Positions 26,579-35,053 of a stretch of 64,000 bases of DNA are shown here, in pieces. The notes beneath the pieces were generated by a model. The model saw only the letters and a program-made list of their open reading frames with translations. It did not search any database and was not told the DNA's origin. The translations under genes and the position numbers were made by a program. Position 1 is the first letter of the stretch, and each line of letters starts with the position of its first letter. Source of the DNA: Oscillospiraceae bacterium (GTDB taxonomy: Bacteria > Bacillota > Clostridia > Saccharofermentanales > Fastidiosipilaceae); assembly GCA_029983685.1 (NCBI GenBank), contig JASBZA010000003.1:1-64000 (forward strand), in the 5' to 3' direction.

Positions 26579-26587
26579 TTAGGCTTC

Positions 26588-27769
26588 TTACAGGACCTCT
26601 TTTAAAGCCTTTACGATTCTCTTACAGGCTTCCATAATCTGTGCCCTGGGACTGGGATAGCACATTCTCTGGAAGTATTGGCCTTGGTCGGGGTCGTGGT
26701 GGCTACCGTCCTGAAGAATAACTTTGGCCCGGTTATATATTTGCTCATGAATTACGTCGGGACTAAGACCCAAGTCGGAGAAGTCAAACCAGAGAATATA
26801 GGTGCCTTCGGGATGGCTAATCTTGACCTGCGGAAGCTCTTTTGCGAAATAATCTTCTACCTGACGGACCGTCTCATCCAGATAGTTGTTTAAGTCGTCC
26901 AGCCATTGGGCGCCTTCCTCGCTATAAGCCGCGACTTGAGCTTCCAGAGAAAAGGGATTAATCCCGCGATCCCCGTGGACATAGCGGACTTGTTCTCTCA
27001 GACGTTTGTTGGGGATGATGGCATTGGCGCATTGTAAACCGGCACAATTGAAGGTTTTTCCGATACCCATAATCTGAATGACCTTGTCTGTAGGCCGGGC
27101 TAATTTCAAAATCGGTGTGTGCACATGGCCAAAGCGAGTCAAGTCGGCATGGACTTCATCGGAAACCAGGATGATGTCGTATTTACGGCAAATTTCTAAG
27201 ACCTTATTAAGTTCATCAGCGGTCCAGACTCGGCCGACCGGGTTATGGGGCGAGCACAAGACCATGACGCGGTTGTGGGGATTACTGCATTGTCCTTCCA
27301 AGGCATCAAAGTCCATAGTGTAGTAGTTCTTATCGTCTTTTAGGAGCCTGGCATCTTGGACTTTGCGGTGGCATTCGTCTTCGATTATTTGAGTGAAGTG
27401 ACCGTAAACGGGTCTTTGGATAATTACGCCGTCACCGGGTTGGGTAAAAGCGAAGAGGACGGACTTTAACACCTCTAAAGAACCGTTGGAGTAAAGAACC
27501 CACTCTTCCTCTATATCCTGGTCAAAGCGTGTTTTAAGCCAGTTTTTAAGACTCTTTTTAAAGGTATGGCCGGCGTCTACGCTGGTATAACCGTAAATGG
27601 AACGATCGACCACTTTATGGAGGGCTTCTCGGATGACAGGGGCGACCGCTATATCCATATCGGCCAGGCCTAAGGCAATATACTCTTTACAATCATCCAG
27701 GTTCTCGCACTGCATGACCTTGACGGCATGGGTGCCGAAACGGCTAATTTCTTGGTCAAAATTACTCAT
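26588..27769 (-). CDS. patB: MalY/PatB-type PLP-dependent C-S lyase (cystathionine beta-lyase)
   Basis: A fold type I aminotransferase-like enzyme of 393 residues. It has RSIYGYTS near residue 55, YSNGSLEVLKSVLFAF, CSPHNPVGRVW, SDEVHADL and the PLP lysine in GIGKTFNCAGLQ. Members cleave cystathionine or cysteine conjugates to give homocysteine or thiols, pyruvate and ammonia. Some MalY members also act as regulators. It stands alone on the minus strand between pckG and the amidohydrolase gene. Confidence 0.85.
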   Translation of the reverse strand: MSNFDQEISRFGTHAVKVMQCENLDDCKEYIALGLADMDIAVAPVIREALHKVVDRSIYGYTSVDAGHTFKKSLKNWLKTRFDQDIEEEWVLYSNGSLEVLKSVLFAFTQPGDGVIIQRPVYGHFTQIIEDECHRKVQDARLLKDDKNYYTMDFDALEGQCSNPHNRVMVLCSPHNPVGRVWTADELNKVLEICRKYDIILVSDEVHADLTRFGHVHTPILKLARPTDKVIQIMGIGKTFNCAGLQCANAIIPNKRLREQVRYVHGDRGINPFSLEAQVAAYSEEGAQWLDDLNNYLDETVRQVEDYFAKELPQVKISHPEGTYILWFDFSDLGLSPDVIHEQIYNRAKVILQDGSHHDPDQGQYFQRMCYPSPRAQIMEACKRIVKALKEVL

Positions 27770-27854
27770 GATAGGACTCCTTTAATATCGACTAACTGTT
27801 CCTTAGTATAGCACGGCTAAGGCCCTAAAGGTTAGCTTCAGCAAGATGACTTTG

Positions 27855-27863
27855 TGCTAAACT
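27855..27863 (+). promoter_or_regulatory. extended -10-like element before the amidohydrolase operon
   Basis: TGC followed by TAAACT (27858-27863), about 30 bases upstream of the ATG at 27894, in the divergent gap after the patB-like gene. No good -35 is visible, so this is tentative. Confidence 0.35.
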
Positions 27864-27893
27864 AAGCCGAGAATAAATGCGTGAGGAGAAGAG

Positions 27894-29465
27894 ATGGCCT
27901 TGAAAGAAACAGTGTTTTTAAAAAATATAAGCTATCCGGATTTTGACGACATGTCCTGGAAGAAGACTTCTGTTCTTATTAAGAACGGCCTTATTGAAGG
28001 TGTTTACGAACCCGGACAAGAGCCTGATTTGGCAAAGTCTTCTCTTACAAGTGCTGCGACAAAGGATTTGCAAGGAAAGATACTAATCCCCGCTTTCCTG
28101 GATTCGCACTTACATCCTCATAATTGGGCAACTCGAGAAATGATGCCGCCCATAAGAGAGGCCGGGTCTATTGAAGAGTTTTTGAACATCATCGATGACC
28201 ATATGAAAAAGCTTCCTCCAGATACACCCTTTGTTTACATCAGTGCCTGGAAAGAAAGTCAGTTTGTCGAGAAAAGGGCGCCTAAGAGAGAAGAGCTGGA
28301 CCTTGTTTCCTACGGGATTCCGCTTCTGTGCTCCAGGATATGCGGTCATGTGGCCATGGTCAATACGCCGTTATTAAACTTATTGGACTGGCAATCCCAG
28401 TATGCCGAAGATCCCGCCCGGGTAGAGTTAGATGCCGCAGGTCTTCCTACAGGACGCATTACCGAAGATTTTTATAACTATGTCCTGGACCATTACGCAC
28501 AAGAGGAGACTAAGGCACAAGTGAAGGCCAAATTAGCCTTTGCCTTAGATGCAATGGGGAAAGCGGGCTTGGCCGTCTTAGGCGCTAATGACCAAGCTTT
28601 TCCTTTCAATGAGACTTTCTGGGGAGCTCTGGAAGAACTGTATCAAGAAAGGCCCGACTTACCGGCCTACTATGCCCAGGTGAGCTTGTCATCGCCGAAT
28701 CAGATCAAAGCCTTGGCCAAATTAAAAGAACGCTATCAGGAGCATCCGAAGATACAAATTTGCCATATTAAATTATTTAAAGACGGCAGTCTGGGCGGTC
28801 GGACGGCTCTTCTAAGAGAGGACTACGAAGATACAGCCGGCCGAGGAGCGGATCTAATTTCTAAGGAAAAATTAGAGGAATGGTTCAAAGAAGCGGATAA
28901 ATGGAATATTCCTTTGGCCATCCATGCCATAGGGGATAAAGCGTCGGAAGACATTGCCGATGCCGCCTTAAAGACCAAACCGGACGGCCCAAGACCCCGT
29001 CACCTTCTTATCCATGCCCAGATTCATGACCGGGCTTTGCTGGATAAGTTAAAACAAAGCGACCTCTACCTTTGTGTTCAGCCTTCTTTTACGCGTTCTG
29101 ACTGGACTATGGCAAGGGAGGCCCTGGGCGACCGATTGGACCAATCGTATTTATTTCACGCCATGTATGAAAAAGGCATTCCTTTGGGTTTTAGTACGGA
29201 CAGTCCCGTGGAACAGATGGAGCCTTTGCATAGCATAGCCTTATCCATGAAAGACCCTAGAGGTCCTGACTTCTCTTTTGATTTCTTACAAGCCTTGGAA
29301 GCTTATAGCAAAGGAAATGCAAGAATCTGGGGACTAGAGGATAGTTTGGGCCAAATGAAGCCTTCCTATCAGGCAAAGTTACTTATTTTAGATGAAACAG
29401 ACCCAGAGGTCTTGGAGGACCCAGACCGCTTAATGCACGTACAGATTTTAGAAAGAATGGATTAA
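27894..29465 (+). CDS. amidohydrolase family protein (YtcJ-like)
   Basis: A 523-residue amidohydrolase. The metal-binding LDSHLHPHNW lies at about 69-78, CHIKLFKDGSLGGRTALL carries the region of the bridging residue, AIHAIGDKASEDIA has the next histidine, and FSTDSPVEQ has the late catalytic aspartate. This is the YtcJ/AepA layout, whose substrates are mostly unknown amides or imides. Start ATG has GTGAGGAG upstream. It leads a run into the U32 peptidase gene eight bases later. Confidence 0.85.
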   Translation: MALKETVFLKNISYPDFDDMSWKKTSVLIKNGLIEGVYEPGQEPDLAKSSLTSAATKDLQGKILIPAFLDSHLHPHNWATREMMPPIREAGSIEEFLNIIDDHMKKLPPDTPFVYISAWKESQFVEKRAPKREELDLVSYGIPLLCSRICGHVAMVNTPLLNLLDWQSQYAEDPARVELDAAGLPTGRITEDFYNYVLDHYAQEETKAQVKAKLAFALDAMGKAGLAVLGANDQAFPFNETFWGALEELYQERPDLPAYYAQVSLSSPNQIKALAKLKERYQEHPKIQICHIKLFKDGSLGGRTALLREDYEDTAGRGADLISKEKLEEWFKEADKWNIPLAIHAIGDKASEDIADAALKTKPDGPRPRHLLIHAQIHDRALLDKLKQSDLYLCVQPSFTRSDWTMAREALGDRLDQSYLFHAMYEKGIPLGFSTDSPVEQMEPLHSIALSMKDPRGPDFSFDFLQALEAYSKGNARIWGLEDSLGQMKPSYQAKLLILDETDPEVLEDPDRLMHVQILERMD

Positions 29466-29473
29466 AGCTTATT

Positions 29474-31879
29474 ATGGCTAAAAAAAGAGCACATGTAGAA
29501 CTTTTGGGACCGGCCGGGTCTATGGAGGCCTTTGAAGCCGCTTTGAATTATGGTGCCGATGCTATTTACCTGGGGGCTTCGGACCTGAATGCCCGAAATG
29601 AGAAAGCCCAGTTTAAAGAAGAAGACTTGCCCGAATTGGTGCGGCGTGCGAGCGAAAAAGGTGTAAAAATTTACCTGACACTGAATATCCTGCTTTATGA
29701 TAGCGAGTTGGAAAAGGCTTTAAACTTGGCCCGTCAGGCCATGGAGGCAGGCGTTTCTGCCTTCATTGTCCAAGACAGAGGCTTAATGCATATTCTAAGG
29801 CAAGAGCTTCCGGCCATTCCCATACATGCATCTACCCAGACGACTTGTGGGACCAAGGAAGCGATTTTGGCCTATCGTAAGCTGGGCTGCTCCAGGGTGG
29901 TCCTACCCAGAGAGCTTAGTTTAGAGGAAATTGAAGACTTGACCTCTTATGCCCACAGCCTGGGTGTTGAGACCGAGGTCTTTGTCCACGGCGCCTTATG
30001 TATGTCCGTGTCGGGACAATGCCATATGAGTCACTTTTTGGGTGGCCGGAGTGCCAACCGGGGAGACTGCGCCCAGGCCTGCCGTCAGTCCTATAAACTC
30101 TTACAAGACGGAGCGGATTTTAGAGATTGGGGTGCTTATTTGTCGCCAAAGGACATCAGTGCCTTTCCTATTTTAGATAAGCTCTTGGAGACCGGCGCAG
30201 ACGGCTTGAAGATAGAAGGTCGATTGAGAAGACCGGATTATGTGGGCCAGACCGTAGCGATTTTCCGCCGGGCTATCGATAGCCTCGGCCGGGGGGATAA
30301 GGCATCCTCAGTACTTAATTCGGACCGGGGAAGAGACTTGAAAATTGCCTATAACCGTGGTGGTGACTTCACGGATGCCTTTTATTTAGACCAACGCGGC
30401 AAAGACTTTTTGAGCTCAGACAGGACCGGTCATTACGGCCTTTACCTGGGTTCCGTTAACGGAGTACGTGCTTACCAAGGCGAAATCGAGATTAGACCGG
30501 ATCGATATTTGGACCAGGCCTATTTACCGAAAAAAGACAGTATCATTAGCCTTCGGGACCGGTCGGGAGCGGAAATTGCCTCTGCTCCCTGCGGCCTTAT
30601 TGACCGCAAAGGGCCTTTCATCACGGCCAAAGGTTTTCACCCGAAGGTTTTGGAAAGACTGAGCCTTCCGTTAGAAGCCTACCAGATGAATCAAGAGGGA
30701 AATGAAGACCAAGCTTACCTGGATACGCATGACCGTAAAAGACCTATCGATTTTAGACTTTATGAAGAAGACGGCTTAATCAGCTTAGCCATGGCCGACG
30801 ATTCTTTCGAGACCGTTTTCAGGGAGGATTTCCTAGAAGCTAAAGCATCGCCTATTGACCGTCCCATAGAGTCGGATAGGATTAGACAGCAGCTGAAAAA
30901 ATTAGGGCAAACGCCCTTTGAAGCCCGGGAGGTACTGGTCGACTGTAATTTATATTGGCGTATTTCGGATTTGAATCGCTTTAGGCGAGAAGCTGTTGCT
31001 TACTTTATGGCTAAAGAAAGGGAGCAACGGAGGACTGACAGAAGCTTTGAGGCCCTAACTCAAACGAAACCCGATTTATCCACGAATGTGGTCGTCCGAG
31101 GCGTTGTTTCTTTGGCTTTCTGGTCCGGAGAAAAGCTTCCGCAAGCACTCTTGGAAGAAAAAAAGGACATCATTCTTCTATTACCGGCCGGGAAATTCTT
31201 AGCCATGAATAAGGAACACCGACAAGCATTTCTAGAAGCCCTCCCTACTAATATACATATGGGCCTCCATCTGCCATCGGAAAGGACTCCGGACTTGGAC
31301 ATAGCTTTACAGAGTTTAGATGAAGATAGTCCAGTAAGAATTTGGGGGGCCGGACCCTCAGGTATAGCAGATCGAGCTATCCTTAAATCGGGAAATAGCT
31401 CATCGAATAAGAGCCCCATCAAGTTAAGCCTTCAAGGTAATCAGCTCTGGAACAGTCGGACTTGGGCTTTGCTGGAAGAAGAGGGGAATCACTATATCTT
31501 GTTGTCGCCTGAATTAGACACAGAGGAAACGAAGAAGCTATTAGACCTAATTAGCAATACAAAGTCCGGAGCAAAAGCCCTATATTGGGCCTACGGGAGA
31601 ACCCAGGCCATGTACACCCGTTTCTGTCCGGTAGGCTACAGCCAAGGAAAGAAGGGCTGCAGACTATGTTTAGACCATCGGTACAGCCTTTTGGACCAAA
31701 GAGGACGCATTTTCCCCTTAAGACCTGAAAGAGAAGAGGATTGTAGTCTGGAAATATTCCAAAGTGAGGCCTTGGATAGGACTTTGGCCTATAATAATTT
31801 GAAAGCCTTGCCTTATCTGCTTTTTACAGATGAAGACAACAATACCATGGAAGATATCTTGGCAAAAGCATTAGGCTAG
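29474..31879 (+). CDS. U32 family peptidase-like protein, long form (RlhA-like)
   Basis: An 801-residue protein. The N-terminal ~300 residues are the U32 barrel, with ELLGPAGSMEAFEAAL, GADAIYLGA, FVHGALCMSVSGQCHMS and NRGDCAQACRQSYKL holding the conserved cysteines. The collagenase-type DUF3656 region and a divergent C-terminal portion follow, ending with the cysteines of KKGCRLCLD. The E. coli homologue RlhA hydroxylates a 23S rRNA cytidine with prephosphate-derived chemistry, so an RNA-hydroxylating role is more likely than proteolysis. That transfer of function is inference. Confidence 0.85.
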   Translation: MAKKRAHVELLGPAGSMEAFEAALNYGADAIYLGASDLNARNEKAQFKEEDLPELVRRASEKGVKIYLTLNILLYDSELEKALNLARQAMEAGVSAFIVQDRGLMHILRQELPAIPIHASTQTTCGTKEAILAYRKLGCSRVVLPRELSLEEIEDLTSYAHSLGVETEVFVHGALCMSVSGQCHMSHFLGGRSANRGDCAQACRQSYKLLQDGADFRDWGAYLSPKDISAFPILDKLLETGADGLKIEGRLRRPDYVGQTVAIFRRAIDSLGRGDKASSVLNSDRGRDLKIAYNRGGDFTDAFYLDQRGKDFLSSDRTGHYGLYLGSVNGVRAYQGEIEIRPDRYLDQAYLPKKDSIISLRDRSGAEIASAPCGLIDRKGPFITAKGFHPKVLERLSLPLEAYQMNQEGNEDQAYLDTHDRKRPIDFRLYEEDGLISLAMADDSFETVFREDFLEAKASPIDRPIESDRIRQQLKKLGQTPFEAREVLVDCNLYWRISDLNRFRREAVAYFMAKEREQRRTDRSFEALTQTKPDLSTNVVVRGVVSLAFWSGEKLPQALLEEKKDIILLLPAGKFLAMNKEHRQAFLEALPTNIHMGLHLPSERTPDLDIALQSLDEDSPVRIWGAGPSGIADRAILKSGNSSSNKSPIKLSLQGNQLWNSRTWALLEEEGNHYILLSPELDTEETKKLLDLISNTKSGAKALYWAYGRTQAMYTRFCPVGYSQGKKGCRLCLDHRYSLLDQRGRIFPLRPEREEDCSLEIFQSEALDRTLAYNNLKALPYLLFTDEDNNTMEDILAKALG

Positions 31880-31895
31880 AAGACAGGAGATACAA

Positions 31896-32426
31896 GTGAA
31901 AGAAGATATAAAATTAGAGATAACAAGGATTAGACCCGAGGCTAAACTGCCCTTTTATGCCAATCCCGGTGACGCCGGTATGGATATTTGTGCCGCTGAA
32001 GATACTTTAATTAAGCCCGGCCAATGTGAAGCGGTATCGACCGGCTTGATTTTGAATATCCCTGAGGGCTATGAAGTTCAGATTAGGCCTAGATCCGGTT
32101 TGTCTTTTAAGACCAGGCTGAGAATACCCAATAGTCCCGGTACTATAGACAGCGGCTATAAGGATGAATTAAAAATCCTGCTTTATAATGCCAGCCCTGA
32201 AAGAAGGATGGAGGAAGAGGTCCATCCCATTTATGATTTAAGTGAAAAGGATAATCGCGCCGGAACTTATCAAGTGCGCCAAGGTGACAGGATTTGCCAG
32301 ATGGTCTTAGCTCCCGTATCCAGAGCCCGGGTAGAGGATGTGGAAGCCTTTAGTAGTCACGATGTCGAAGACCGGGGTGGCGGTTTCGGCTCTTCGGGTC
32401 TTCGGGCCGAAGGAGACAGGCAATGA
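31896..32426 (+). CDS. dut: dUTP diphosphatase
   Basis: Hydrolyses dUTP to dUMP and pyrophosphate as a trimer. Of the five family motifs I see GDAGMDIC (25-32), RPRSGLS (64-70), GTIDSGYKDEL (82-92), GDRICQMVL (130-138) and RGGGFGSSG (160-168). The protein has 176 residues, longer than the usual ~145-150, because of an insertion at about 100-126 between motifs 3 and 4. Motif 5 is one residue shorter than the usual RGxGGFGSTG. It starts at GTG and overlaps tsaD by four bases. Confidence 0.92.
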   Translation: MKEDIKLEITRIRPEAKLPFYANPGDAGMDICAAEDTLIKPGQCEAVSTGLILNIPEGYEVQIRPRSGLSFKTRLRIPNSPGTIDSGYKDELKILLYNASPERRMEEEVHPIYDLSEKDNRAGTYQVRQGDRICQMVLAPVSRARVEDVEAFSSHDVEDRGGGFGSSGLRAEGDRQ

Positions 32427-33472
32427 TTGTGCTCGGTATAGAAAGTTCCTGCGATGAGACGGCGGTTTCAATTGTGGAAGATGGCCGCAAGGTCCTAAGT
32501 TCTATCATTGCATCGCAAGCAGACTTGCATAGCCTCTACGGAGGCGTGGTGCCGGAGATTGCTTCGCGTGAGCATGCCAAGACTATTACACCAGCCTTAA
32601 AAGCTTGCTTGAATCAGGCGGGGATGAGCCTTTCAGATATAGATGCCTTCGGTGTTACTTACGGCCCGGGCCTTATCGGTGCCCTAATTGTAGGTGTTTC
32701 CTATGCCAAAGCTTTAGCCTATGCCCAAAAGAAGCCCTTATATGCCGTCCACCACATTGCCGGCCATGTCAGTGCAAATTTGATTCAGCACAAAGACCTG
32801 GAACCCCCCTTTCTCTGCCTGGTTGCGTCAGGCGGTCATAGCCATATCGTCCTGGTTGAAGATTATACATCTTATAAAATTATTGCCGGCACCAGAGATG
32901 ACGCGGCAGGAGAGGCCTTTGATAAGATTGCCAGAAGAATTGGCCTGGGCTATCCGGGTGGGCCTAAGATTGACAAAGAAGCCCGCGGCGCCAACAAGGA
33001 AGCTATTGTTTTCCCTCGAAGTAAGCTCAGCGGAAACAGTCTGGATTTTTCTTTTAGCGGTCTTAAGACCTCTGCCCTTAATTTTATTAATCAGCTGGAG
33101 CAAGAAGCCCGGAAAAGAGGACAAGACCCCTGGGCCATTTATTCCAGGAAGGATTTTGCCGCCTCTTATCAGGAGGCCATTGTATCGGTCCTGGTTGACC
33201 ACACCATGGAAGCGGCTCGTCAATACAAGATTGACAAGATTGCCATAGCGGGAGGCGTGGCGGCAAATTCGTCGCTTAAAGAAACATTCATCTGGGCTAC
33301 GGCTAAAGAAAATAAAACGTTTTATCATCCCGATCCGGTTCTATGTACCGATAATGCTATGATGATTGCGTCCTTGACCTACTTCATGGCCCAAGCCGGC
33401 ATGGAGCCGTCGAATTTGAACCTGGATGCTAAGGCCAGCCTGAATTTGAATGCTTTTGCTAAAATAGCTTAA
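32423..33472 (+). CDS. tsaD: tRNA N6-threonylcarbamoyladenosine transferase TsaD
   Basis: Transfers the threonylcarbamoyl group from TC-AMP to A37 of ANN-decoding tRNAs, with TsaB and TsaE. The 349 residues carry LGIESSCDETAVS (4-16), the metal-binding HHIAGHVSAN, VASGGHSHIVLV, SFSGLKTS and IAGGVAANSSLK. TsaC, which makes the donor, is also in this window at 58173. TsaB and TsaE are not here. It overlaps dut by four bases (ATGA) and precedes smpB by 27. Confidence 0.97.
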   Translation: MIVLGIESSCDETAVSIVEDGRKVLSSIIASQADLHSLYGGVVPEIASREHAKTITPALKACLNQAGMSLSDIDAFGVTYGPGLIGALIVGVSYAKALAYAQKKPLYAVHHIAGHVSANLIQHKDLEPPFLCLVASGGHSHIVLVEDYTSYKIIAGTRDDAAGEAFDKIARRIGLGYPGGPKIDKEARGANKEAIVFPRSKLSGNSLDFSFSGLKTSALNFINQLEQEARKRGQDPWAIYSRKDFAASYQEAIVSVLVDHTMEAARQYKIDKIAIAGGVAANSSLKETFIWATAKENKTFYHPDPVLCTDNAMMIASLTYFMAQAGMEPSNLNLDAKASLNLNAFAKIA

Positions 33473-33499
33473 GAAGAGAGTCAGAGGAGGAATTATAAT

Positions 33500-33964
33500 T
33501 TGGCTAAGTCCAATGAAATTAAAATCATCAGTAAGAATCGTCGAGCCCGCCACGACTATAACATTGTTGAAACTTATGAGGCCGGTGTGGTTCTGACCGG
33601 AACGGAGGTCAAGTCGCTAAGGCTCGGCAATACATCCCTTTCGGAGTCTTATATTACGGTTATGAACGGTGAACTCTTTGTCATCGGCTGGCATATTGCG
33701 CCCTACGAGCAAGGCAATAGAGAAAATGTGGATTCTTTAAGGAGGCGTAAGCTCCTCATGCATAAGAAGGAAATCCACCGCCTCATGGGCCAAGTCCAAC
33801 AGGAGGGGCTTAGCTTAATTCCCTTGTCTGTTTACTTCAGCCGCGGTTATGTAAAGATGGAAGTCGCCCTGGCCAAAGGTAAGAAGCTTTATGACAAGCG
33901 GGAGACCAAGAAAAAACAAGACCAGGAGAGGCAAATCAGGTCCAGGCTTCGCCGAGACTACTGA
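33500..33964 (+). CDS. smpB: SsrA-binding protein SmpB
   Basis: Binds tmRNA and delivers it to stalled ribosomes. The 154-residue protein has the beta-barrel core with EAGVVLTGTEVKSLR and ISESYITVMNG-like sequence, and the C-terminal basic tail KKLYDKRETKKKQD. The start is TTG, strongly supported by GAGGAGG nine bases upstream at 33484-33490 and by family alignment of AKSNEIKII. The tmRNA gene ssrA, often found just after smpB, is not present: a glycosyltransferase gene is convergent 12 bases away. Confidence 0.97.
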   Translation: MAKSNEIKIISKNRRARHDYNIVETYEAGVVLTGTEVKSLRLGNTSLSESYITVMNGELFVIGWHIAPYEQGNRENVDSLRRRKLLMHKKEIHRLMGQVQQEGLSLIPLSVYFSRGYVKMEVALAKGKKLYDKRETKKKQDQERQIRSRLRRDY

Positions 33965-33976
33965 GAACTAAGACTA

Positions 33977-34993
33977 CTAGTTAAAAGCAAAGATCTTTTG
34001 CGCAATCTTATAACCCGACTTTACGACTACACCTCTTAAGGGGTGGGGCAGATGAATCCCTCTGGAGAAGAGGGATTTACTTATGCGGATATAGGCTTGG
34101 GGTTGCTTGTCCTTAAGATAGGCCCAGAGAGCCTTTAACTCCGGTTCTTTTTCCTTGCCCAGTTTAATTAAAAGGATAGATGAAATCGTCATCATCATAT
34201 TGATGTATTTGGTCATATAGGCCTTAAGATTGGGGCAAGTGATTTTTTCTAAGTCATGTGCATCGATGATGATGCGGGTAATTCGTAGTTGTTGCTCATA
34301 GCGCTTGAGCATGTTTTTTTCGTTCACGGATTGGTCGTCGCGGCCGATAAAATAGTGGTAAAAATCTACGTCCAAATAATAGAGGGTTTTAACGTAGGGC
34401 AGGGGCTGGTAGACAAAGATATTGTCTACATAGAAGGTGTGTTTAGGAAGAACGGTGCCTGCTTCTTTTAAGACAGAGGTCTTATATATTGCCGTGTGCA
34501 TAAGTAGGTATTGATGAAGGCGAAGCTTAGAAATATTGTCCCAGGTAAATATTTTTTCGACCGGTAGGGCGTTTTTATAGTGGATTTCCTTGTGTTGGTT
34601 AGTTTCTAATTTCTCGTAGACATAGTTGACCAGAAGAAGATCGGGTAAATTGTCGGGATCTTCCTTGAGCTCTCTGATGGTGTGCATGACTTTGGCCAAA
34701 GCCTCCGGTCCGGCCCAATCGTCACTGTCGATGACCTTATAGTAAAGGCCCCTGGCATGGCGTATACCCTGGTTGACACCTTCGCCGTGGCCGCCGTTTT
34801 CCTGGTGAATGACCCTGACCAGGTCGGGATAACGGTCCCTATATTCATCGGCTATCTGACCGGTCCGGTCTTTAGAGCCGTCGTCGATAATAATAATCTC
34901 AGCTTCGTCACCGGCCGGAAGAAGCGATTCGACCGCCCGGTACAAATAATCTTCTGAATTGTAAGAGGGAATAGCAAAGCTAATCAGTTTCAT
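33977..34993 (-). CDS. glycosyltransferase family 2
   Basis: A 338-residue GT-A enzyme. ISFAIPSYNSEDYLYRAVES opens the fold, IIIDDGSKDRTGQIAD gives the nucleotide-sugar site and KVIDSDDWAGP carries the DXD-type metal motif. No membrane spans are evident in the catalytic part. It probably adds a sugar to a cell-surface polymer or lipid; donor and acceptor cannot be read from the sequence. It lies downstream of the ABC exporter gene on the same strand, 60 bases away. Confidence 0.85.
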   Translation of the reverse strand: MKLISFAIPSYNSEDYLYRAVESLLPAGDEAEIIIIDDGSKDRTGQIADEYRDRYPDLVRVIHQENGGHGEGVNQGIRHARGLYYKVIDSDDWAGPEALAKVMHTIRELKEDPDNLPDLLLVNYVYEKLETNQHKEIHYKNALPVEKIFTWDNISKLRLHQYLLMHTAIYKTSVLKEAGTVLPKHTFYVDNIFVYQPLPYVKTLYYLDVDFYHYFIGRDDQSVNEKNMLKRYEQQLRITRIIIDAHDLEKITCPNLKAYMTKYINMMMTISSILLIKLGKEKEPELKALWAYLKDKQPQAYIRISKSLFSRGIHLPHPLRGVVVKSGYKIAQKIFAFN

Positions 34994-35053
34994 AGAAGTA
35001 AATTCCTATCCTAACTAAACTTCAAAATTTGCCCTCATCATAACAGAATTGAT

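Noticed and set aside
26579..26620. A bidirectional terminator between pckG and the patB-like gene.
   Set aside because: AGGCTT and AAAGCCT arms exist but enclose a long loop with no following T run, so support is too weak.
33965..33976. tmRNA (ssrA) gene next to smpB.
   Set aside because: Only 12 bases separate smpB from the convergent glycosyltransferase gene, so it cannot fit.
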